Origin: JBGCEZ01 sp045106735
GTDB lineage: Bacteria > Planctomycetota > Phycisphaerae > Phycisphaerales > SM1A02
Assembly: GCA_045106735.1 (NCBI GenBank)
Contig: JBGCEZ010000111.1
Coordinates: 1-34,729 of the forward strand
Length of the DNA stretch: 34,729 nucleotides
Direction of reading: 5' to 3'
The translations under genes and the position numbers were made by a program. How positions within the stretch are numbered: the first letter of the stretch is position 1; each line of letters begins with the position of its first letter. Shown one piece after another: positions 14,768 through 22,895 of the stretch. The notes below the pieces were generated by a model. It had not been told where the DNA came from. It saw nothing but the letters and a program-made list of their open reading frames with translations, and searched no databases.

Positions 14768-16945
14768 ATGCAACCACTGCCCATCCTCCTGGTGCTCTCG
14801 CTCCTGTTGGCCGACGACGGATTTGCCGCCGCCGGTCTGCTCGGCGTTGCGGAGCATCCGTGGCTCGCACCGCTGGTCGCCGTGGGGGCGCCCGCGCTGC
14901 TGGTGGGGCTGGTGGGCGTGCTGGTTGGTCGGCACCTTCGCCGCGTGGATCGCGAGCGTCATGGAGCGGGCCTGGGGAGGGCCGAGCGGCTGCTGCGACG
15001 GGGCCGATGGGGCGTGGTGGGCCTGCACGTCATTGCGGTGGTCGCTGCCGGTTGGCTCGATTGGATTCGCGGATTCACCGGCGACCTCGTACTGCTCGAT
15101 GAGTTGCTCGCGCTGGTGCCAGCGGTCCTGGCCCTGACCGGACTGTGGGCCGTCAACTACGGCCTGGAAACCCGCGTGGCCAACAGCATCCGCATTCGCC
15201 GGATCGACCACGGCATGCCGATCTGGCCGACGCCCGGCCGCGCGGCCTGGGTCTTTGGTCAGGTGCGCGTCCAGCTTGGGATGCTCGGCGTGCCGGTGTT
15301 GTTGGTGCTGGGCGCGGGTGAGCTGGTGCACGCGGTGGGCGGCGAGTGGGCGGCCGGCGGGCCGTCGGACAGACTGCCCGGGCTCGTGGCCAGCGACGGC
15401 GTGGCCAGCGATGCGGGGGTGGGCGAGGCGGCGGCCAGTGCGGCGGGTGCGTCTCGTCCGGCAGATGCGGCGGGCGCGGCGGATACGGCGGGCGCGGCGG
15501 GTGCCGCGGGTGCCTCCAGCGAGCGCCCGATTCCCACTGACCCAGCACGCACCTGGATCTTGGACGGCATCACGTTCGTGATCGCTGCGGGGATCTTTGT
15601 GTTGGCCCCGTGGATCATGCGTGGCGTCCTGCCCCTCGCGCCGATCGACTCAGCGGCCGTTCGCCAGTCGCTCGGTGCACTCGCCCGGCGCGCCGGCGTT
15701 CGCGTGCGCGATGTTCTGCTTTGGCGCACCGAAGGAACCATGATCAACGCGGCGGTGGTCGGATTGATCCCGCCGATCCGGTTCATCATCGTGACCGACG
15801 GGCTGGTCGAGCAGTTGCCGGAGCCGGCCCTGCGTGCGGTCTTGGCCCACGAGATCGGGCACGTGCGTTTTCGCCACGTGCCGTGGTTGGCGGTCACGTT
15901 GGCCGCGATGGCCACGCTCGCCGCCGCGTGTTCCAGCGTGCCGTCGCTGCTGATCGGCCTCAACGGTGGCTCGGTCACCGGAACGGCGAGTGAGGTTTCG
16001 CTGATCGCCACAAGTCTGGTGATGCTGGTCGGCGGGTGGGCGGCCTTCGGCTGGGTCGCCCGGCGGTACGAACGGCAAGCGGACACGTTCGCCGTGCGAC
16101 TGCTCAGCGGTGACGATCCCCGTGGCCTGCGGATGACCGTCGAGAGCATCGGATGGCTCGGACGAGGTACCGCGCGGGCGGCCGGTGGGCCGGGGGAGGC
16201 CGGGGAGGCCGCGGAGCCGGGGGCGGCGGGAGCACCGGCGACCCCTGGCGGCACCATCGATGGCCCGGGCGACCTGGGCGTGGGCGAGGGTGTGGGCGAC
16301 GGCATGGGCGTGGGCGAGGCTGCGGGAAGGGGTCTTGCTGGCCAGGTGGGTCCGGCGGGGCGCGGGGGCCATGCCGGGCCGGCGAGTCCCGCGGGAGCGG
16401 CCATCGCGGCGGCCGGCGGCGCGGCCCGTCCACCGGCCGGACGCGACGTGGGCGATCATCCCGACGCCCCAACCGGCGCCGCATCTCTGGCGTCGCCCGG
16501 TCCGGCATCGACCGTCCCAGCCGAGCACTTCTCGCCGGAATCAGTCGTCGCCATGCGCGCAGCACTCATGCTCACAGCCAGTCTCTCGGGAATGGATCCG
16601 GCCCGGAAGAGTTGGTGGCATGGATCGATCGATTGGCGACAGTCGTACCTGGCCACGCTCGACGGCCGCCCGTTCGCGCGGCTGCCGATCGATCGCGTCG
16701 TACGGCGACTGAAATTGGCGGCGCTCGTCGCGCTGCTCGGCGGCGTCGTGTCGATCTTCTGGCTCGATCGGGCGTTCGCCGCCGTTGAGGCGCGCGGCAT
16801 GGAGCCGACAGTCGTGTCGACATCGGCGTCGATATCGGTGCCGACATCACCATCGGCATCGCCATCGACATCGGTACCGCCATTGACCCCGCCCCCGGCG
16901 ACCCGCCTCGGCGGCCAGGCCCAGACCTCGGAGATGGACTCGTGA
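14768..16945 (+). CDS. M48-family membrane zinc metalloprotease with low-complexity inserts
   Basis: An integral-membrane peptidase related to HtpX/Ste24. Several hydrophobic segments occupy residues 1-170, another lies near 270 and two flank the active site. The zinc signature HEIGH is at residues 361-365 and the third ligand Glu in RRYERQAD at 435, with Asp 439 four residues on (ExxxD), as in M48. Two Ala/Gly-rich stretches interrupt the fold: about residues 197-255 (many DAAGAAD-type units) and about 465-580 (GVGEGVGDGMGVGE and similar). A last membrane segment near 645 precedes a Ser/Thr/Pro tail. The start ATG 14768 has no clear Shine-Dalgarno; it is placed 21 bp after the lipoprotein. 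The stop overlaps the dapF GTG by 4 bp (GTGA), so dapF translation is probably coupled. The likely role is membrane protein quality control; a specific substrate is unknown. Confidence 0.88.
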   Translation: MQPLPILLVLSLLLADDGFAAAGLLGVAEHPWLAPLVAVGAPALLVGLVGVLVGRHLRRVDRERHGAGLGRAERLLRRGRWGVVGLHVIAVVAAGWLDWIRGFTGDLVLLDELLALVPAVLALTGLWAVNYGLETRVANSIRIRRIDHGMPIWPTPGRAAWVFGQVRVQLGMLGVPVLLVLGAGELVHAVGGEWAAGGPSDRLPGLVASDGVASDAGVGEAAASAAGASRPADAAGAADTAGAAGAAGASSERPIPTDPARTWILDGITFVIAAGIFVLAPWIMRGVLPLAPIDSAAVRQSLGALARRAGVRVRDVLLWRTEGTMINAAVVGLIPPIRFIIVTDGLVEQLPEPALRAVLAHEIGHVRFRHVPWLAVTLAAMATLAAACSSVPSLLIGLNGGSVTGTASEVSLIATSLVMLVGGWAAFGWVARRYERQADTFAVRLLSGDDPRGLRMTVESIGWLGRGTARAAGGPGEAGEAAEPGAAGAPATPGGTIDGPGDLGVGEGVGDGMGVGEAAGRGLAGQVGPAGRGGHAGPASPAGAAIAAAGGAARPPAGRDVGDHPDAPTGAASLASPGPASTVPAEHFSPESVVAMRAALMLTASLSGMDPARKSWWHGSIDWRQSYLATLDGRPFARLPIDRVVRRLKLAALVALLGGVVSIFWLDRAFAAVEARGMEPTVVSTSASISVPTSPSASPSTSVPPLTPPPATRLGGQAQTSEMDS

Positions 16946-17817
16946 CGCGATTGCAGTTCGTGAAAATGCACGGCCTGGGCAACGACTATGTGTACGTCGA
17001 CGGTTACGACGCGTCGGTCCAAGACCCTGGCGCAGTGTCGCGGCAGGTCAGCGACCGGCATCGCGGCGTCGGGTCGGATGGTCTGATTCTGCTTCTGCCC
17101 CCGGTCGATGGTGGCGACGTGCGGATGCGCATGTTCAACGCCGACGGCAGCGAGGCGGAGATGTGCGGCAATGGCGTCCGGTGTTTGGCTCGGCTGGCGA
17201 TCGAACGCGGGCGTGCCACTGGCCCGGACCTCACGATCGAAACCGGAGCGGGGCATTTGCGCGTCCAGTGCGGCTCTGCGCCGGCCGATCCGCGTGGGTC
17301 TTGGGACGTTTCGGTCGACATGGGGCGCCCGATTCGCGAACCGGCCGCGGTTCCCGTGTTGACCGCGGACCTTGCGCCGGCGGGCGACGGTGCTTGGTGG
17401 GTGAAGCCGAGTGACGACACCGAGGCGCTGGCCTGCCGGTTCGTCTCGATGGGCAATCCGCACGCCGTCGCGTTTGTCGATGCGGTGGCCGACGTCGACC
17501 TTGGGTTGATCGGTCCGCAGGTAGAGCGGCACGCCGCGTTTCCGCGGCGCATCAACGTGCACGTGGTCACGGTGCACTCGCCGCAGCACGTCGAGATGCG
17601 GACATGGGAGCGCGGGGCGGGCATGACCGAGGCCTGCGGGACGGGGGCCTGTGCCGTGGCCGTGGCCGCGATCGACGCCGGGCTCACCGACCGCCGCGTC
17701 CGAACCACGCTGCCGGGCGGGGACCTGGACATCCACTGGCCGGACGACGGCGCGGCCGTCGTGATGCGGGGGCCGGCGACGCATGTGTTCGAGGGCCATG
17801 TGGTCGTCGACGGCTGA
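16942..17817 (+). CDS. dapF: Diaminopimelate epimerase
   Basis: DapF converts LL- to meso-diaminopimelate, the last but one step to lysine and the cross-linking residue of Gram-negative-type peptidoglycan. The 291-residue length is normal. The two catalytic cysteines that act as acid/base pair are present: Cys 75 in EMCGNGVRC and Cys 232 in EACGTGAC. Other signatures are KMHGLGNDYV at the N-terminus, GSDGLI, MFNADGSEAE, and SMGNPHAV. The GTG start overlaps the protease stop as GTGA. It is cytoplasmic. Its presence argues that the host makes peptidoglycan with DAP. It converges with the unknown gene ending at 17868. Confidence 0.97.
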   Translation: MTRLQFVKMHGLGNDYVYVDGYDASVQDPGAVSRQVSDRHRGVGSDGLILLLPPVDGGDVRMRMFNADGSEAEMCGNGVRCLARLAIERGRATGPDLTIETGAGHLRVQCGSAPADPRGSWDVSVDMGRPIREPAAVPVLTADLAPAGDGAWWVKPSDDTEALACRFVSMGNPHAVAFVDAVADVDLGLIGPQVERHAAFPRRINVHVVTVHSPQHVEMRTWERGAGMTEACGTGACAVAVAAIDAGLTDRRVRTTLPGGDLDIHWPDDGAAVVMRGPATHVFEGHVVVDG

Positions 17818-17867
17818 TGCGGCTGCGGGGGGGTGGTCTGGCTTGGCCTGGCCTCGTCGGTGTCAGC

Positions 17868-18614
17868 TCAGCGCGCGGCGATCCGTTCCAATGCGTCGGC
17901 GGCGTCGGCCAAAAGCACGCGGGCCAGAGGCGTCGGTTCGGCGCCCAATGCCAGTGCGTTGTGCAGCAGCGTTTCGGCGTAGCGTTCGCCGTCTCGCGTG
18001 CCCAGCTCCAAGAACACGTGTACGGCCCACGGGCGATTCGTCGCGTTGTCGGGTTGGGTGTGCTCAAGGTGCCAATCGCGCACCGCGTGCAAGCGCTCGC
18101 GCCAGGGGGCCGCGCGTTCGGGCGGCGCCAGTTCGGCCAGCCACCACAGGGCGTGGCAGGCGGCGAGGTCGGCGTCGGTCCAGACTTCGATGGCCCGGTA
18201 CCGGTCGCGGGGGAGCAGTGACCCGCCGGTACCCGCGGGATCATCGTTGGGCGCGCGGCGATCGGGATGGGCCGCGTGCAAGACCTCGGCCGGGTCGATG
18301 CGATCGTCGCTGCGTCCCCACCAGAGCGCGAGTTCACCGGGCGCGGATGCCGCGTTGACTTCGGACGGCGCATTGCCCGGGGGCCGTGCGGCATCGATGG
18401 TCGACGGTTGGCGGACTGCCTGGACCGCCGCTTCAAGATCGGCTCCTCCGAGCGGGGCGCCCGGACTCGGAAGTGGATGGGCGACGGACCGCAGGTGCCG
18501 CGTCCAGGTGTCAAGATCGAACCGCACGAAATGCTCCGACAAATGTTGGGCGACTGGCGAATTCACGGGGGTGGGGGACGCAGCCGCGCGAACGTTTCGC
18601 CGTTTGACGGCCAT
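17868..18614 (-). CDS. Conserved-looking protein of unknown function
   Basis: A 248-residue soluble protein with no signal peptide or membrane helix. Start ATG 18614 is supported by TGGAGG about 4 nt upstream on the minus strand. After a basic N-terminus and a variable first half (residues 1-110), the second half is regular and helical: CHALWWLAELAPPE, DWHLEHTQPDNATNRPWAVH, then FLELGTRDGERYAETLLHNALALG and ARVLLADAADALE. The HTQPDNATNRPWAVH segment looks like a conserved core; I recall similar stretches in planctomycete hypothetical proteins, but no function. The helical pairs suggest a tetratricopeptide- or terpenoid-cyclase-like alpha toroid. It is divergent from the zinc-ribbon protein at 18681 with 66 bp between starts, and convergent to dapF. 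Confidence 0.75.
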   Translation of the reverse strand: MAVKRRNVRAAASPTPVNSPVAQHLSEHFVRFDLDTWTRHLRSVAHPLPSPGAPLGGADLEAAVQAVRQPSTIDAARPPGNAPSEVNAASAPGELALWWGRSDDRIDPAEVLHAAHPDRRAPNDDPAGTGGSLLPRDRYRAIEVWTDADLAACHALWWLAELAPPERAAPWRERLHAVRDWHLEHTQPDNATNRPWAVHVFLELGTRDGERYAETLLHNALALGAEPTPLARVLLADAADALERIAAR

Positions 18615-18666
18615 CGGTCCTCCAGACGACCGGTGGGCGGCCAGGGATTCTGACCTCTTGGGCTGA

Positions 18667-18672
18667 TAGACT
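18667..18672 (+). promoter_or_regulatory. candidate -10 box at the 18681 gene
   Basis: TAGACT ends 8 nt before ATG 18681; no Shine-Dalgarno lies between. Confidence 0.4.
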
Positions 18673-18680
18673 AGGCCTCG

Positions 18681-19004
18681 ATGACGAGCCGCCTCCAGAC
18701 CCGGAACCCAACCCGCCTCGCCCGCAAGTGCGTCGTCTGCGGTTGCCCCGTCGCCCGCGACCACGCCACGCCGGTTCTGGTCGAGTCGTGCCCACAGTGC
18801 GACTGCGACTTTCATGTCCGTCCGCCGCGAAGCTACGCGGAGATGGAGGGCTTTGTGCCGCTCGGAGCCGGCCCGATGGCGATTCGCCCGGCCATCCGCA
18901 GCCGGCGATCGCCGAGCATGATGCACCGCTGGATCGTCTTCATCGCGTTCGTGGTCGGCGGCGTGGCCGGCGTGCTCGCGCTGATGGCCGCCCTCGTCGC
19001 CTGA
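18681..19004 (+). CDS. Small zinc-ribbon protein with one C-terminal membrane helix
   Basis: The 107-residue protein has two Cys pairs, CVVCGCP (about residues 17-23) and SCPQCDCDF (about 36-44), spaced as in a rubredoxin-like or ribbon-type zinc site, then a linker and one hydrophobic helix WIVFIAFVVGGVAGVLALMA at the C-terminus. It is probably tail-anchored with the zinc ribbon in the cytoplasm. Function unknown. The gene ends 40 bp before the M20 peptidase, and both have a -10-like box close to their start codon, so they may be transcribed separately. Confidence 0.72.
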   Translation: MTSRLQTRNPTRLARKCVVCGCPVARDHATPVLVESCPQCDCDFHVRPPRSYAEMEGFVPLGAGPMAIRPAIRSRRSPSMMHRWIVFIAFVVGGVAGVLALMAALVA

Positions 19005-19030
19005 GCGCGCCCGGGGCGCTCGCGCCTCGT

Positions 19031-19036
19031 TACCAT
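19031..19036 (+). promoter_or_regulatory. candidate -10 box at the M20 peptidase
   Basis: TACCAT ends 8 nt before ATG 19045, with no Shine-Dalgarno between. Confidence 0.35.
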
Positions 19037-19044
19037 CGCTCCCC

Positions 19045-20445
19045 ATGACCAGCCGATACGAACCGGTACGCGAAGCGATCGACGCCGAACTTGACGCGTC
19101 CGTCGCCCGCCTGAGCGATCTTCTGAGCATCCCGTCGGTCTCGACCGATCCGGCCTACAACGACGACGTCGCCCGCGCGGCGGCCTGGTGTCGTGATCAG
19201 CTGGCGGACATCGGATTCGACGCCCAGGTGCACGAAACGACTGGCCACCCGATGGTGGTCGCGGTCGACGGCCCGGAAGATGCGCCGACCGTCTTGTACT
19301 ACGGCCACTACGACGTCCAGCCGCCCGAGCCGCTCGAATTGTGGGACAGCCCGCCGTTCGAGCCTCAGGTTGTCGACGGGCCGCACGGCAAGCGGATCGT
19401 CGCCCGCGGGGCAGTGGACGACAAAGGGCAGTTGCTGACCTTCATCGAAGCCTTCCGCGCCTGGAAGAAGGTGCACGGCGAATTGCCGGTGCGCGTCAAG
19501 GTCATGCTCGAGGGCGAAGAAGAATCCGGCAGCCCGTCGCTGGAGCCGTTCCTGGAAGCCAACAAGCAAAAGCTCGCGGCCGACGTCTGCGTCGTCTGCG
19601 ACACCGGCATGTGGGACATCAACACCCCGGCGGTGACCTACATGCTGCGCGGCCTCGTCTACCTGCAGGTGACGCTGCACGGACCGAGCCACGATCTGCA
19701 CTCGGGCATGTACGGCGGCGCGGTGCCGAACCCCAACAACGTGCTCGCGCGGATTCTCGGGCAGTTGCACGACGACGAGGGCCGCGTCCAGATCCCCGGT
19801 TTCTACGACGACGTGCGCGAGCTGTCCGACGAAGAAGCGGCGATGTGGCGCGGGCTGGGCTTCGACGAAGCGGCCTTCCTGGGGAGCGCGGGCATTGCGG
19901 CCGACGCCGGCCGCGGCGAGGCGGGGCGGAGCGTTCTCGAACGCACCTGGTCGCGTCCGACCTGCGACGTCAACGGCATGTGGGGCGGCTACACCGGCCG
20001 CGGAGCCAAGACCGTCATTCCGGCCGAGTCATCGGCCAAGATCAGCTGTCGGTTGGTCGCCGATCAGGACGCCGAGAAGGTCCGCGACGGACTGATGCAG
20101 TTCATCCGCGAGCGAACCCCGGCGGGCTGCCGGGTCGAGTTCGAGCAGTTCGGCTGCGAAGGGGCGATTCGCGTCCCGACCGAGAGTTCGTGGCTCGACG
20201 CCGCCCGGGCCGGCCTGGAGGACGAGTACGGCACGCCGGCCGCCCTCATCGGGACCGGTGGGTCGATTCCCGTCGTCGGCAGCTTCCAGCACATCCTCGG
20301 ATTTGATTCGCTGCTCGTGGGCTTCGGCCTCGACGACGACCGCATGCACTCGCCGAATGAGAAGTTCGAATTGACGTGCTACCACCGCGGGATTCGATCG
20401 CACGCGGCGATTCTGGCCCGGTTCGAGGCGATGCAGGGCGGCTGA
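19045..20445 (+). CDS. M20-family dipeptidase/aminoacyl peptidase
   Basis: A cytoplasmic zinc peptidase of the M20 (PepV/CNDP-like) group that hydrolyses dipeptides or N-terminal residues. At 466 residues it has the length of the CNDP-like dipeptidases. Metal and catalytic residues are in place: YYGHYDVQP (His 88, catalytic Asp 90), ARGAVDDKGQ (bridging Asp), EGEEESGSP (catalytic base and ligand Glu, residues 158-160), VCDTGMW (Asp ligand) and the C-terminal DRMHSPNEKF His. The lid/dimerisation domain includes HGPSHDLHSGMYGG and the SAKISCRLVADQ strand. No signal peptide. The start gives a normal N-terminus. The substrate is unknown. Confidence 0.93.
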   Translation: MTSRYEPVREAIDAELDASVARLSDLLSIPSVSTDPAYNDDVARAAAWCRDQLADIGFDAQVHETTGHPMVVAVDGPEDAPTVLYYGHYDVQPPEPLELWDSPPFEPQVVDGPHGKRIVARGAVDDKGQLLTFIEAFRAWKKVHGELPVRVKVMLEGEEESGSPSLEPFLEANKQKLAADVCVVCDTGMWDINTPAVTYMLRGLVYLQVTLHGPSHDLHSGMYGGAVPNPNNVLARILGQLHDDEGRVQIPGFYDDVRELSDEEAAMWRGLGFDEAAFLGSAGIAADAGRGEAGRSVLERTWSRPTCDVNGMWGGYTGRGAKTVIPAESSAKISCRLVADQDAEKVRDGLMQFIRERTPAGCRVEFEQFGCEGAIRVPTESSWLDAARAGLEDEYGTPAALIGTGGSIPVVGSFQHILGFDSLLVGFGLDDDRMHSPNEKFELTCYHRGIRSHAAILARFEAMQGG

Positions 20446-20829
20446 GCCTCGCCGCGATCGCGTCGGGCGGGGTCGTCCGCGTGGACCGCCGACGTCCGGG
20501 CTGACGCTCGGGCCGACGCTCCGGCCGGCGATCCGACTGACGTCCGACTGACGATCCGACGAAGGTTCCGCCGCCGCGGCTGGCCAGGTTTGGGGCCGCG
20601 TTGGGGCTGCGTTCTGCCGGCGTACGGACCGCGCTCGGCCCACACCCTCAAATGCGGGCGCGGGTCCGTCTGTGCGGTCTGCGCCACGCAGGCCGCCTGG
20701 GCGTGGTCCGGTTTCTGGCGAGCCGAGGCAAGGGCTGAAGACGAGGGCCGACTGGTTCGATCACTGCAAGGCCAAGGCGGTCGCGTCCACGGGACGCCCA
20801 CCCGCCCTCCGGCTTTGGAGGATCTGACC
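20446..20829. other. 384-bp non-coding interval with short repeats and a start-site hairpin
   Basis: From 20491 to 20560 there are six degenerate 11-12-bp units beginning GACGNTCCG or similar. At 20806-20821 CCTCC/GGAGG forms a 5-bp stem that covers the Shine-Dalgarno of the 20830 gene. No tRNA, known RNA or supported ORF is seen in the rest; the frame of the next gene stays open upstream but reads as low-quality sequence. Confidence 0.55.
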
Positions 20830-21318
20830 ATGGCTCGCTTGCCGCTCTTCGTCGCCGCTACCACCGCTGCTGCCACCGTGATGCTCATGGCCGGCGGCTG
20901 CACCCAGTCCAGCCACTCGGAGTCGTCCGTGACCTGGCAGGACAACGGCATGCCGCGGCATGACACCGGTCAGGACGGTTGGTGGAACTACCAGTTCGTG
21001 TACCACCCGAACGACCAGGTCTACTACGAGCCGTACGGCAAGACCTTCCACTGGTTCGACAACGGCACCTGGCGGAGCGGCGAAGACGCCCCGAGCGAGA
21101 TGTGGCTCGACCCGGCCGTGGCCCGCGTTGTCTACCTGAAGCTCGACGAGTTCCCGTGGGGCCAGCACGACACGATCGCCGGCACCTGGCGGCCGAGCCG
21201 CGACGGCCGGCCCGAGTCCTACGACGCCCTGGCCTGGGCCGAGGCCAATGGCTTCCCGGCTGCTCCGGGCACCCCCGAGTCGTTTGCCAACGTCTCGACC
21301 GAGAACGATCGCCCGTAA
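20830..21318 (+). CDS. Small secreted lipoprotein of unknown function
   Basis: A 162-residue protein. Residues 1-24 form a lipoprotein signal peptide (hydrophobic core LFVAATTAAATVMLM, lipobox AGGC, Cys 24). The mature part is hydrophilic and rich in Trp, Tyr and Asp, for example DGWWNYQFVYHPNDQVYYEPYGKTF; I recognise no catalytic motif. A repeated aromatic pattern (WWNY, FHWFDNGTW) is reminiscent of short YXF-type surface proteins, but this is not enough to name it. Start ATG 20830 has GGAGGA 7 nt upstream, inside a small hairpin that could lower translation. A strong terminator (21391-21428) follows, so it is monocistronic. Confidence 0.82.
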   Translation: MARLPLFVAATTAAATVMLMAGGCTQSSHSESSVTWQDNGMPRHDTGQDGWWNYQFVYHPNDQVYYEPYGKTFHWFDNGTWRSGEDAPSEMWLDPAVARVVYLKLDEFPWGQHDTIAGTWRPSRDGRPESYDALAWAEANGFPAAPGTPESFANVSTENDRP

Positions 21319-21390
21319 ACGGCGGTCACGCGAAACACTCGCGCCGGATCCCTGCGACTTGTTCGCGGCCCGGCGTACGGCACCCTGATG

Positions 21391-21428
21391 CGGGCGTGCG
21401 GCGGAGCCGCTGCCCGTGTCTTTTTTTT
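21391..21428 (+). terminator. Rho-independent terminator after the 20830 lipoprotein
   Basis: CGGGCGTGCGGC / GCCGCTGCCCG pairs over 11 bp with one bulged T and a GGA loop, followed by GTGTC and eight T. This is the clearest intrinsic terminator on the plus strand. Confidence 0.85.
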
Positions 21429-21464
21429 GCGCCGCGAATGTGCCGGGGAACGTCCGAGCCTGAA

Positions 21465-22040
21465 TCAGTCGCCGTGCTTCTGGCGCAGGCGGCCGGACAG
21501 TCGCAGCACGAGCTGAACGCGCTCGAACTCGTCCAAGACTTCGCTGAGGACTTCGCGCACCGGATCGGCCGGCGGCGGGGCGATCACCGTGGCCGCCTCG
21601 CCCAAGGCCTTGCGGGCCATCGACCGGTACCGGCTGAGCGTTCGGTCGCCGAACGCACTGACGGGCTCAAAGTCTTCGGCCATGAACCACGTGACCGGCA
21701 CGCGGAAGCCGGCGTTGATCTGAGCCGGCACGATCAAGTCCGCGTGTTCGTCGGCCTTGGGAATGAACCGCAGATCGATCAGCGGATTCGCCTCGGCCAC
21801 CCGCTGCATCGCCGCCCCCTGCAAGGCGCAGTCTCCGCACCACGTGCCGGTAAGGCAGAGCACCTTCATCTCGCGGGTGAAGCCGCCGACCAGGGCGAGC
21901 TGTTCGGCCGACAGTTCGAGTCGGTTGTGTCGTTCGTGCCATTGGCCCGACTGGCCGAGGCCGTCGCCGGTGGCGACAAAGTCAGCGTAGCTGGAGGCCA
22001 GTTCAAATTTGGACGCGAGGAATCCGGGGTCGAGGTGCAT
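21465..22040 (-). CDS. Thioredoxin-like protein (WCGDC), copy 1
   Basis: The 191-residue protein has a thioredoxin fold with a redox motif WCGDC (Cys 68 and 71) in KVLCLTGTWCGDC. The cis-Pro loop typical of thioredoxins is seen in FRVPVTWFM. N- and C-terminal helical extensions flank it; the C-terminus ends LSGRLRQKHGD. No signal peptide, so it is likely a cytoplasmic thiol reductase rather than a TlpA-type periplasmic protein. Start ATG 22040 has no clear Shine-Dalgarno. Directly upstream on the same strand lies a paralogue (22235-22798) with the same layout, 194 bp apart; the partner substrate is unknown. Confidence 0.88.
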   Translation of the reverse strand: MHLDPGFLASKFELASSYADFVATGDGLGQSGQWHERHNRLELSAEQLALVGGFTREMKVLCLTGTWCGDCALQGAAMQRVAEANPLIDLRFIPKADEHADLIVPAQINAGFRVPVTWFMAEDFEPVSAFGDRTLSRYRSMARKALGEAATVIAPPPADPVREVLSEVLDEFERVQLVLRLSGRLRQKHGD

Positions 22041-22139
22041 GTCGGGGCTCGTGGCGGGGGGGCGGAAGCAGGAATCGAGAGCGGGACGCGGGGGGACGGG
22101 GGCCCGGGAGCACGGGCGAGCGATTGGTCCGCGGTGCGG

Positions 22140-22215
22140 GGCAGGCCGGCTGATCCGCTGGTGGGCAGGCTGGCAGGTGGGCTGATCGGTTGGTCGGCTG
22201 ATTGGCCGACGGGCC
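22140..22215. repeat. degenerate GGCTGATC microrepeat between the thioredoxin paralogues
   Basis: GGCTGATC, GGCTGATC, and GGCTGATTGG recur with GGCAGG and GGTTGG units in the spacer. It is of the same flavour as the 6310-6384 repeat but poorly preserved. Confidence 0.4.
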
Positions 22216-22234
22216 CACCTTCGATCGGGTGGAC

Positions 22235-22798
22235 TCAGTCGCCGTGCTTTTGCCGCAGGCGGCCGGAGAGTCGAAGCAGCAGATGGACGCGCTCGAACTC
22301 GTCGAGCCAGTCTTGGAGCGTGCCGGCGAGCTCGTCGGCCGGAACCGGGGCTCCGGGCAGCGGGCAGGCGCCGCCGAGTTGCTTCTCGGCCATGGCGCGG
22401 TAGCGGGTCAGCGTTCGGTCGCCAAACACGCTCACCGGCTCGCAGTCCTCGGCCATGAAGATGAGCACCGGCACGCGGTCGCCGGCATTGATCCGCACCT
22501 GGGCGGCGAGTTCGGCTTCGTCATCGCGGTCGACCCAGCGAAGATCGATGGCGTCCGAGCCGTCGGCGATGGCCTGGATGAGCGGGCCTTGTTGGGCGCA
22601 GTCGCCGCACCAGATGCCGGAAATGGCCAGCACCCGCATCTGGCGACTGAAGCCGCCGAGCAGGGTGCGCTGATCCTCGGTCAGTTCGATCTGTTCGCCG
22701 ACGCGCCGCCAGTTCGCGGCGCGGCCGGCGTCGGTGGCCAGGTACGCCTCGTAGTCGTGGCCGTGGTCGAAGGCGCGGGCGAGTCGCTGGGCGTTCAT
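22235..22798 (-). CDS. Thioredoxin-like protein (WCGDC), copy 2
   Basis: The 187-residue paralogue of the 21465-22040 gene. It shares the WCGDC active site (Cys 64 and 67, GIWCGDC), the cis-Pro region DRVPVLIFMAED, the AEDxEPVSxFGDRTLxRYRxMA block and an identical C-terminal SGRLRQKHGD. The two differ mainly in residues 1-50 and in the middle acidic region (VDRDDEAELAAQVRI here). Start ATG 22798; the frame further upstream overlaps the 3' end of mutS. Being tandem on one strand the pair is an evident gene duplication. No signal peptide. Confidence 0.88.
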   Translation of the reverse strand: MNAQRLARAFDHGHDYEAYLATDAGRAANWRRVGEQIELTEDQRTLLGGFSRQMRVLAISGIWCGDCAQQGPLIQAIADGSDAIDLRWVDRDDEAELAAQVRINAGDRVPVLIFMAEDCEPVSVFGDRTLTRYRAMAEKQLGGACPLPGAPVPADELAGTLQDWLDEFERVHLLLRLSGRLRQKHGD

Positions 22799-22895
22799 GC
22801 AGGGGATTCCGTGTCGGGAGCGAGGCGTGTCGAGGGCCAGGCGTGTGGAACGCCTGAGCGGGCGGGGAGTCAGAGCGTAGGCCGCTTGCCGGCGG

